Shown here in pieces: positions 31,491 through 37,824 of a stretch of 64,000 bases of DNA. Each line of letters starts with the position of its first letter. Position 1 is the first letter of the stretch. The stretch is taken from contig NZ_BAGG01000021.1 in the NCBI RefSeq assembly GCF_000308695.1, forward strand, positions 1 through 64,000, read 5' to 3'. A program made the position numbers and the translations under genes. The stretch comes from Nocardia takedensis NBRC 100417. GTDB taxonomy: Bacteria > Actinomycetota > Actinomycetes > Mycobacteriales > Mycobacteriaceae. The notes under the pieces are model-generated. The model was given only the letters and a program-made list of their open reading frames with translations, was not told the origin of the DNA and did not search any database.

Positions 31491-32483
31491 TCACCAGTGG
31501 GTGCCGGGCACCCAGCGCGCCGCGCGTCGCAGGGCGGTGCCGGTCACCCGCACCGCCGTCGAGCGCTGCCGGGGTTGTGCGGGCGCGACCGTCACGCTCC
31601 GGTCCTCGTCGCCGTTGTCGGTGAGCTCGCCCTTGGCGGCGGGGGAGTCGGGCAGCGCGCGGTAGTAGCGGTGCAGGATGCGGTCGCGGATGCCGGGGGT
31701 GACCAGCGCGCCGTATTCGGCGATGGTGCCCAAGGGGACGTCGATGCGCTTGGGACGTTCGGCGAGGGCGCGCACGATGGTCGCGGCGGCCCATTCCGGT
31801 GATTCGGACGGGCCCTGATCGCCGCTGGGCGTGATCATCGGGGTGCGCACCAGCGGCATGTGGATGGTGGTGAAAGAGACGCCGTCGGCGAGGGTTTCGA
31901 TCGCGGCGACCTCGGTGAACTTGTCCAGGGCGGCCTTGCTGGCGAGGTAGGCCGAGAACCGCGGCGTGGCGACCTGCACGCCCGCGCTGCTGATCTGCAC
32001 GATGTGGCCGAAGCCGCGTTCGCGCATCTGCGGCAGCAGCGCCAACGTCATGCGCAGCGCGCCGAAGTAGTTGACGGCCATGGTGCGTTCGAAATCGTGC
32101 AGTCGGTCGGTGGAGCGGTGGATGGCGCGGCGGATGGACCGTCCGGCGTTGTTGACCAGCATGTCGACGTGGCCGTGTTCGTCGAGGACGGCCGCGATGG
32201 TCTTGTCCACCGATTCGGTGTCGGTGACGTCGCACGGGTAGCCGTGGGCGCGGCCGCCCGCGGCGCGGATCTCGGCGACGACGGCGTCGATCTCGTCACC
32301 GCGGCGGGCCACGACGAAGACGACGGCCCCTTTGGCGGCGACGGCCAGCGCGGCGGCGCGCCCGATCCCGGAGGACGCGCCGGTGATGAGGACATGGCGA
32401 TCGGTGAGATCGCGGCGTCGCCGGTCGCGGCGGGTCCGTTCGGCGTCGGCGGTGGTGGGGTCGTTACGCGACGCTGCGTTCAT
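31491..32483 (-). CDS. Short-chain dehydrogenase/reductase
   Basis: A 330-residue SDR. The NAD(P) loop 'LITGASSGIGRAAALAVAAK', 'NNAGRS', active-site Ser in 'QISSAGVQ' and Tyr/Lys in 'AYLASKAALDKF' are intact. The extra C-terminal 90 residues include 'RDRILHRYYRALPDS', as in actinobacterial acyl-reductase-like SDRs. An AAGGAG lies six bases before the ATG. In M. tuberculosis a fatty-acyl reductase gene (acrA1) lies near imuB, which fits a lipid substrate, but the substrate here is unknown. A 22-bp palindrome 44 bp upstream is a likely operator. Confidence 0.9.
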   Translation of the reverse strand: MNAASRNDPTTADAERTRRDRRRRDLTDRHVLITGASSGIGRAAALAVAAKGAVVFVVARRGDEIDAVVAEIRAAGGRAHGYPCDVTDTESVDKTIAAVLDEHGHVDMLVNNAGRSIRRAIHRSTDRLHDFERTMAVNYFGALRMTLALLPQMRERGFGHIVQISSAGVQVATPRFSAYLASKAALDKFTEVAAIETLADGVSFTTIHMPLVRTPMITPSGDQGPSESPEWAAATIVRALAERPKRIDVPLGTIAEYGALVTPGIRDRILHRYYRALPDSPAAKGELTDNGDEDRSVTVAPAQPRQRSTAVRVTGTALRRAARWVPGTHW

Positions 32484-32526
32484 CGCCTGCTCCTTCGTGG
32501 TCTGACGGCACGGCGGTCCGTGGCAT

Positions 32527-32548
32527 GAACTTACTCCGAAGTAAGTTC
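32527..32548 (-). promoter_or_regulatory. Palindromic operator upstream of the SDR gene
   Basis: GAACTTACT and AGTAAGTTC are perfect inverted repeats separated by four bases, of the size TetR-family repressors bind. No TetR gene is adjacent. The rest of the 330-bp gap 32484-32813 contains the LexA box of the next gene. Confidence 0.7.
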
Positions 32549-32786
32549 CGCTGACAAGGGCCGGGCCGTTGCCGTCTCCCCGGGCGTCCGCACCGCCGGT
32601 CGTGTGGCGATCGCTCCGGTTGCCGGGAGAGCGGCGCATCGGATGCGGGCGAGTTCGTTCCCGGCGGCCCGAGGGGATTCCGGTCTCCTCTCGAAGATAT
32701 TCCGCGGCAGAGTTTTCAGCGACCGAGCGCGGCGGGCAACCGGTTGGCAACGCCGCGATTTTTCCTCGCGGGCCGTCTCGAAAGTA

Positions 32787-32802
32787 TCGAACATATGTGC
32801 GA
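32787..32802 (+). promoter_or_regulatory. LexA (SOS) box with leaderless promoter
   Basis: TCGAACatatGTGCGA has one mismatch to the SOS consensus and sits in a 24-bp near-perfect palindrome with arms AGTATCG and CGATACT. The overlapping GATACT at 32801-32806 is placed seven bases before the ATG at 32814, so LexA would cover the -10 of a leaderless transcript. Confidence 0.8.
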
Positions 32803-32813
32803 TACTCGTGCGC

Positions 32814-33269
32814 ATGGCGGACGATCGGATGGCGGACATCTTTGCCGCGGTGCGGCGCGGGAGCGGGAATCCCGAACAGGGTCGACATGCGCTACGCACC
32901 CTCTGGGACGAACTCGGCTCCGCCGGAGATCCGTTGCAGCGCTGCGTAGTAGCGCATCATCTCGCCGTCCTCCAGGAAACCGACGCCGAGGCGCTGGTGT
33001 GGGATCAGCGCGCGCTGGCGGCCGTCTTCGCGCCCGGCATCCCCCTGGACGACGGCCTGCGCTGCTTCCTGCCCTCGCTCTACCTCAACCTGGCCGACAG
33101 TCACCGCCGCGTGGGCGATTTCGACGGCGCGAAAATGCAACTGGCGATCGCGCGCGGTCACCTGCGCATCCTGGCCGAGGACGCCTACGGCGCGATGATC
33201 CGGTCGGGTCTGGATCGCGTCGAGGCGGCGCTGGAGGCGGGCTCCTCGGAGCGACTGGCCGTCGACTGA
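32814..33269 (+). CDS. Helical protein of unknown function with SOS promoter
   Basis: A 151-residue protein starting 'MADDRMADIFAAVRRG'. It is rich in helix-forming residues with TPR-like patterns ('QRCVVAHHLAVLQETDAEAL', 'LYLNLADSHRRVGDFDGAK', 'MQLAIARGHLRIL'). No catalytic motif is seen. The LexA box and leaderless -10 directly before the ATG mark it as a candidate DNA-damage gene beside the mutasome. Its final codons (GTCGACTGA) and downstream sequence recur just before dnaE2, which suggests the two genes were once neighbours. Confidence 0.82.
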   Translation: MADDRMADIFAAVRRGSGNPEQGRHALRTLWDELGSAGDPLQRCVVAHHLAVLQETDAEALVWDQRALAAVFAPGIPLDDGLRCFLPSLYLNLADSHRRVGDFDGAKMQLAIARGHLRILAEDAYGAMIRSGLDRVEAALEAGSSERLAVD

Positions 33270-33331
33270 AGTCGGCCGACACGCGGGTCGGGGCCGGTCT
33301 GTGATCTGTCCTCCATCGAGTGTGTTCGATG
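33261..33331 (+). repeat. Left direct repeat of accessory block, with decayed LexA box
   Basis: The segment from GTCGACTGA through GCCGACACGCGGGTC (33275-33289), GTGATCTGTCCTCCATCGA and TTCGATG matches 37732-37805 in the same order and spacing, apart from a one-base and a two-base gap. The SOS palindrome here (33316-33329) has lost two central bases and no longer fits the consensus. It is read as an old copy of the dnaE2 promoter left by the insertion of the intervening block. Confidence 0.78.
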
Positions 33332-33497
33332 ACTGGCCGGAGCGGTTCGCGCGCCGCGGCTGCGGCGGGTGGGTGGATACGCCGCAGCCGGTGACCGCGC
33401 TCGTCGGCACTACCTCTGACAGGGCACGAGGCGGGCGAAGAAAGCCGTGAGCTGCTGGCGCGACCTCGCCCAAGTGGGGTCGGATAGGCTCGCGCGC

Positions 33498-34562
33498 ATG
33501 GCCGTCTACCTCGTCACCGGTGCCGCTGGATTCATCGGCGCGAACTACGTGCTTTTCCTGCTCGAACGCGAGCCGGACGCGCACGTCGTAGCAGTCGACT
33601 ACATCGGGTTCGCGGGCAACATCGCCAACCTGGACACGGTCATCGACAAGGTCAGCTTCGTCCGGGCCGATATCGCCGACCAGGCGGCGATGAAAGCGAT
33701 CTACCGGCAGTACCGGCCAGATTTCGTGGTCAATTTCGCTGCCGAGTCTCATAACGATCGCGCGATCCTGGAGCCGTCGGTGTTCATGCGGTCCAACGCT
33801 TTGGGCGCGCAGGTGATGGCCGAGTGCAGCAGATCGATTCCGGTGACCTCGCACGTGCATGTCTCGACTATCGAGGTGTACGGGGAACTGGGCGACGGGC
33901 AGCAGTGGTTCACCGAACGCTCGCCGCTGAACGCGAAGACGCCGTACTCGGCGGCCAAGGCCGCCGGTGATCAGATGGTGCGCGCCTACATGGCGACCTA
34001 TCCCGACCTGAATATCCGGATGACTCACTGCGCCAACAACTATGGTCGCTTCCAGCTGCCGGAGAAGTTGATCCCGCTGGCGGTGACGAACGTGCTGCGC
34101 GGCCGCAAGGTTCCGGTCTACGGCGATGGGTTGCAGTCGCGGGACTGGCTGCACGTCGATGACCATTGCGCGGCCGTGCATCAGGTGTTGCACGCCGAGC
34201 TTCCCTCGATTCCGGCCGCTGCGGGCACCGATCCGGGGCTGCTCCCGATCTTCGACATCTCCGCGCGCTGCGAGGTCACCAATCTCGATATCGCGCGGCG
34301 GATCGTGGCCGAGCTCGGCCACGATCCCGCCGAATGGATCGAACACATCCCCGACCGGCCCAACCACGACCGCCGCTACCTCATCGATCCCGCCAAGCTC
34401 GAAACCGAACTCGGCTGGGCGCCGACGCGGGCGTTCGATGCCGGGATCGCCGAGACAGTGGCCTGGTACGTCGACCATCGTGACTGGTGGGAGAAGATCA
34501 TCACCGACAAGGGCGACCTCGGTTTCGACTGGTCGCGTGTCGGTCCGGCCGCTGTCGGCTAG
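33498..34562 (+). CDS. dTDP-glucose 4,6-dehydratase-like protein with altered catalytic site
   Basis: A 354-residue extended SDR closely resembling RmlB: 'YLVTGAAGFIGANYVLFLL', 'GFAGNIANLD', 'NFAAESHNDRAI', 'YSAAKAAGDQMVRAY' and 'NNYGRFQLPEKLIPL'. In RmlB the catalytic triad is in S-T-D-E-V-Y-G; here it reads 'VSTIEVYGE', so the acid Asp is Ile (ATC). Dehydration may be lost or changed, leaving an epimerase or other activity. A TAGGCT seven bases before the ATG at 33498 suggests a leaderless transcript. It converges with a four-base overlap on the fusion gene and lies in the inserted block. Confidence 0.87.
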   Translation: MAVYLVTGAAGFIGANYVLFLLEREPDAHVVAVDYIGFAGNIANLDTVIDKVSFVRADIADQAAMKAIYRQYRPDFVVNFAAESHNDRAILEPSVFMRSNALGAQVMAECSRSIPVTSHVHVSTIEVYGELGDGQQWFTERSPLNAKTPYSAAKAAGDQMVRAYMATYPDLNIRMTHCANNYGRFQLPEKLIPLAVTNVLRGRKVPVYGDGLQSRDWLHVDDHCAAVHQVLHAELPSIPAAAGTDPGLLPIFDISARCEVTNLDIARRIVAELGHDPAEWIEHIPDRPNHDRRYLIDPAKLETELGWAPTRAFDAGIAETVAWYVDHRDWWEKIITDKGDLGFDWSRVGPAAVG

Positions 34563-36298
34563 CGCGCCGCGGCTGTCGCGGCCGCGACAGCGGTAATCAC
34601 CTTCTCCACGGTTGCGGCGTCCATCGACCGCCACAACGGCAGGCAGATGTGGCGGGTGGCGAAGTCCTCGGCCCGACCGAACCGATCATCGACGTTGAGA
34701 TCGGCGAAAACCGGCTGTCGGTGCAGCGGTTGCTCGTAGACACCGCGTGCCAGTGTCACCCCGTGCTCGGCGCTCGCAGCCCGAACCGAGTCCCGGTCGA
34801 CGCCGTCGGCGAGCAGCGCGACGCATTTGTGGCCGCTGACCTGTGTGTTGTCGCCGATGTCGGGGAACATCGAGGCGGGACCGTCGAGGGTGTGCTGGTA
34901 GCGGTCGATGATGGCGCGGCGGGTGCGGGTGTCGGCGGTGAGCTGATCGAGGCCGATCGCCCCCAGGACCGCGCCGATCTCGGTCAGCCGCCAGCTGTTG
35001 CCTGCCAGGATGTGAACGCCGACGCTGTCCTTTCCCTGGTTGCGGAATCGGCGGGCGAACGCGGCGAGGGTGTTGTCGTTGGTGGTGATCGCGCCGCCCT
35101 TGCCGCCGGTGGTGACGACCTTGGTCGCGAAGAACGACCAGGCCGCGGCGACCCCGAAGCCGCCCGCTGGGATGCCGTGCAGGTGCGCGCCGTGAGCGTG
35201 GGCGGCGTCTTCCACCAACGCAACGCCCGCACGTTCGCACATCGTGACCAATTCGGGCAGTCGTGGGCTGAGGTAGCCGCCGATGTGGACGACCACCACA
35301 GCGGCGACCGAGCCGGTCAGTCGCATGGCGATGTCGTCGAGGTCGGGATACAGACCCGAGTCGTAGAGTTCGACGCGAGCCCCCGCGCGCAGCGCGGCTG
35401 CGGCGGTCGCGTAGTTGGTGTTGGTCGGGACCAGCACGGTTCGCCCGGTCACGTCCAACCAGGAGAAGATGATCTCGAGGGCGGTCGACCCGGAATTGCG
35501 GCCTGCTTTTGTCACCGTGGGCTGGGCTCCGCCGTAGCGCGATGCCAGCACCACCCCGCTAGCGGTCGGCGCCAACGCGGGCCATCCGAACTCGAGCCCG
35601 ATCATCGGCCGAGGCAGAGCGCCTGGGTAGGCGGTCAGCATCTCCAACCGCGACGACAGGAGGGTGCCGATCATCGATCCCGCGTCATCGAGCAGAGCGC
35701 GGGTGCCGATGCCCGCGCAGACCACCACTGTCGGCGTGGACATCGACCCGTGCGCCGTCGCCACGCCGCATACCCGGCGATCTTCGGTGACGATCCGGGC
35801 GGCTTCCACCCCGACCGCGATCTCTACCCCGGACGAAACACAGTGTGCGGCGAGGCGATTCAGGAGCGCACGAGTGTCGATAACCAGTTCGCTGATCTCG
35901 GACGCGGCGACATCGCGACCGTGAACACGTAACAACTCACTGATTTCGCGGCTGCCGACGCCACGGTTGACGATGTCGTGACGGCGCCACAACTGGCGGT
36001 AGGTGTGCATGGTCTCCGGTGTGCCGTAGTACCAGCACGGCTGCGTGGCAACCACGCAGTCAGGGAAGGCGGTCCGGTAGGTGATCTGGGCTAGCGCGCA
36101 TGTGGTGACAATCTCGGGGTGCCAGCGCGCGTAGAGCGCTCCGGAGTGGACCAGCCCGTGATTGCTTGTCGTCGCGCCCGCGCCGAGAAGATCACGCTCG
36201 ATCAGCCGCACACTCATTCCCGCGCCCGCCAGCCGTGCTGCGGTCATCAACCCGGCGACTCCGCCGCCGATGACGACACAATCGATCCGCTTTTTCAT
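34559..36298 (-). CDS. Fusion of an FAD-dependent oxidoreductase and a DegT-type PLP aminotransferase
   Basis: A 579-residue two-part protein. Residues 1 to about 230 are a DAO/LhgO-type FAD domain: dinucleotide loop 'CVVIGGGVAGLMTAARL', 'RLIERDLLGAGATTSNHGLV', 'VVVCAGIG'. It is shorter than the 370-400 residues usual for the family, its C-terminal half being absent. From about 232 to the end is a DegT/DnrJ/EryC1 sugar aminotransferase: 'SGSTALEIIF', 'VLVPTNTNYATA', 'LVEDAAHAHGAHL' and PLP Lys393 in 'SFFATKVVTTGGKGG'. A small part of its N-terminal region also seems missing. An NDP-sugar amination role fits the RmlB-like neighbour; whether the FAD part works is unclear. Confidence 0.83.
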   Translation of the reverse strand: MKKRIDCVVIGGGVAGLMTAARLAGAGMSVRLIERDLLGAGATTSNHGLVHSGALYARWHPEIVTTCALAQITYRTAFPDCVVATQPCWYYGTPETMHTYRQLWRRHDIVNRGVGSREISELLRVHGRDVAASEISELVIDTRALLNRLAAHCVSSGVEIAVGVEAARIVTEDRRVCGVATAHGSMSTPTVVVCAGIGTRALLDDAGSMIGTLLSSRLEMLTAYPGALPRPMIGLEFGWPALAPTASGVVLASRYGGAQPTVTKAGRNSGSTALEIIFSWLDVTGRTVLVPTNTNYATAAAALRAGARVELYDSGLYPDLDDIAMRLTGSVAAVVVVHIGGYLSPRLPELVTMCERAGVALVEDAAHAHGAHLHGIPAGGFGVAAAWSFFATKVVTTGGKGGAITTNDNTLAAFARRFRNQGKDSVGVHILAGNSWRLTEIGAVLGAIGLDQLTADTRTRRAIIDRYQHTLDGPASMFPDIGDNTQVSGHKCVALLADGVDRDSVRAASAEHGVTLARGVYEQPLHRQPVFADLNVDDRFGRAEDFATRHICLPLWRSMDAATVEKVITAVAAATAAAR

Positions 36299-36412
36299 CA
36301 CGCCCCCCCTGAGATACGTCGGGCCACCCGCTCAGCCCGGTACTGGTGTCCAGGGTGGTGAGATTCGGGGCGACGATGTCTCGTTCCGCGTCTCCGGGTG
36401 TCTACACCTCGA

Positions 36413-36425
36413 TAGCATCGACATA
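36413..36425 (+). promoter_or_regulatory. Leaderless promoter -10 of the XRE regulator
   Basis: TAGCAT at 36413-36418 is six bases before the ATG at 36425, as expected for a transcript beginning at the start codon. The region between the divergent fusion gene and this gene is 126 bp. Confidence 0.6.
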
Positions 36426-37657
36426 TGACGACCCGGGGTCGCTGTGCGGTTGAGCGTGAGGCCGCCGCTGTGGTTGGTGCCCAGCTCAAGGCCGCGCGCG
36501 AAGCCGCTGGGCTGTCACTGTCGCAGATGGCCGCCCGGCTGAACTTCAGCAAATCAGCGCTCGGCCACTACGAGACCGGTACACGTGGGGCGCCGCCGGA
36601 CCTCGCGTTGTGGTACGAACGCGTCTGTGGCGCCTACACAGATCCTGTCGCCGCGGTGACCGCGTTGGGTCGCGCGGATGTCGACCGCCGCTCGTTCCTG
36701 CTGCGTGCCGCCTACACCGCGGCGTTGAGCGCGACGGCGCTGACCGCCCTTGGCGCTGACCGTCTGATGGCGACGTCGGCCCGCACGGTCGGCATGGCCG
36801 AAGTCGACGCGGTTCGCGCGGTCACCTCAGCGTTGCTGTCGTTGGATGAGGCACGCGGCGGTGGTATCGGACGCACCGCGGTCGCGGAGTTCCTCGTCAC
36901 CGATGTCGCCGATCTACTCAGGTCGCGCTTCGCTGACGTGCGCGTGCGTTGCGAGGCGTTCTCCGCTGCCTGCGAGCTGGCCTACCTGGCGGCCTTCAAG
37001 GCCCACGACGCCGGCCAGGACGGAATCGCGCAACGCTACTATCTCGCCGCGCTGCGGCTGGCCGAGCATGCCGACAGCCCCGTGCAACAAGCGTGGGTTC
37101 TGCGGGCGCTGGCACTGCAGGGCGTGGATATCCAGCAACGACGCTTCAGTGTCGACCTCGCCGAAGAAGCGGCGCAGCGCGCGCACGGGCATCTCGGTGC
37201 CGACGTCGACGCGCTGTTCACGATGGGGTTGGCGCGCTGTCACGCCGAGTCCGGAAACCACGCACGAGCTCGAGATGTCCTTCGCCGCGTCGAACCGGCG
37301 ATGACCGCCGACCTCGCCGAACCCGCGCCACGCGCGATCGCGATGTGGTGCCCGAACAAGGCCACCGTCATCGACCAGGCCGCGAAAGCCTTCACTTCAC
37401 TGGGCGAACACGGGCAAGCGCAACAGCTGTTCACCCTCGGGGCGTCGATCTGGAACCCTGGTACCCATGCCCGGGTCCACGCACTCACCTGCGCCGACGC
37501 TGGTCTCGCGCAATGGAAGACCGGTGACGAGGGTGGCGCGGTCGCGCTGTGGACCTCGGTCATCCCGGTCCTACAGCGAGTGCGGTCCGCTCGGACCGCG
37601 AAAGCGCTCGACAAGATCGCCCGACACGCATCCGAACTCGTCACCACCGCCACCTGA
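36425..37657 (+). CDS. XRE-family regulator with TPR-like C-terminal region
   Basis: A 410-residue protein. The N-terminal helix-turn-helix (about residues 15-70) reads 'LKAAREAAGLSLSQMAARLN' and 'SALGHYETGTRGAPP'. A hydrophobic stretch near residue 95 ('AAYTAALSATALTALGADRL') is followed by about 300 residues of helical repeats with TPR-like spacing ('ACELAYLAAFKAHDAGQDG', 'QRYYLAALRLAEHADSP'). Such regulators are common in actinobacterial accessory regions. It lies divergently from the fusion gene and probably controls that block. Confidence 0.85.
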   Translation: MTTRGRCAVEREAAAVVGAQLKAAREAAGLSLSQMAARLNFSKSALGHYETGTRGAPPDLALWYERVCGAYTDPVAAVTALGRADVDRRSFLLRAAYTAALSATALTALGADRLMATSARTVGMAEVDAVRAVTSALLSLDEARGGGIGRTAVAEFLVTDVADLLRSRFADVRVRCEAFSAACELAYLAAFKAHDAGQDGIAQRYYLAALRLAEHADSPVQQAWVLRALALQGVDIQQRRFSVDLAEEAAQRAHGHLGADVDALFTMGLARCHAESGNHARARDVLRRVEPAMTADLAEPAPRAIAMWCPNKATVIDQAAKAFTSLGEHGQAQQLFTLGASIWNPGTHARVHALTCADAGLAQWKTGDEGGAVALWTSVIPVLQRVRSARTAKALDKIARHASELVTTAT

Positions 37658-37731
37658 CCCAGCCGCCGCGGCATGGCCAGGGGCCGGTCACGGTGATGAG
37701 CGCTGGCCGAGGTAACCGCGTCAACGACAAC

Positions 37732-37808
37732 GTCGACTGATCCGTGCCGACACGCGGGTCTGCGATCGATCTATGATCCGTCATCCATCGAATGTATGTT
37801 CGATGGAT
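37732..37808 (+). repeat. Right direct repeat of accessory block, containing the dnaE2 promoter
   Basis: This matches the left copy at 33261-33331, beginning with GTCGACTGA and GCCGACACGCGGGTC with the same five-base spacer and ending in the SOS palindrome. The intact LexA box in this copy makes it the functional dnaE2 promoter. Confidence 0.78.
37788..37803 (+). promoter_or_regulatory. LexA (SOS) box upstream of dnaE2
   Basis: TCGAATgtatGTTCGA has one mismatch to the consensus and forms the core of a 26-bp perfect palindrome with arms ATCCATCGAA and TTCGATGGAT. It is 21 bp before the dnaE2 start. Confidence 0.88.
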
Positions 37809-37824
37809 GAGGAGGTGATCGGTC

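Noticed and set aside
33316..33329. Functional LexA box before the RmlB-like gene
   Set aside because: The palindrome has lost two central bases relative to the 16-bp consensus and is better explained as a decayed copy of the dnaE2 site.
33331..37731. Transposon or prophage
   Set aside because: The block has foreign features and direct repeats but no transposase, integrase, tRNA target or terminal inverted repeats.
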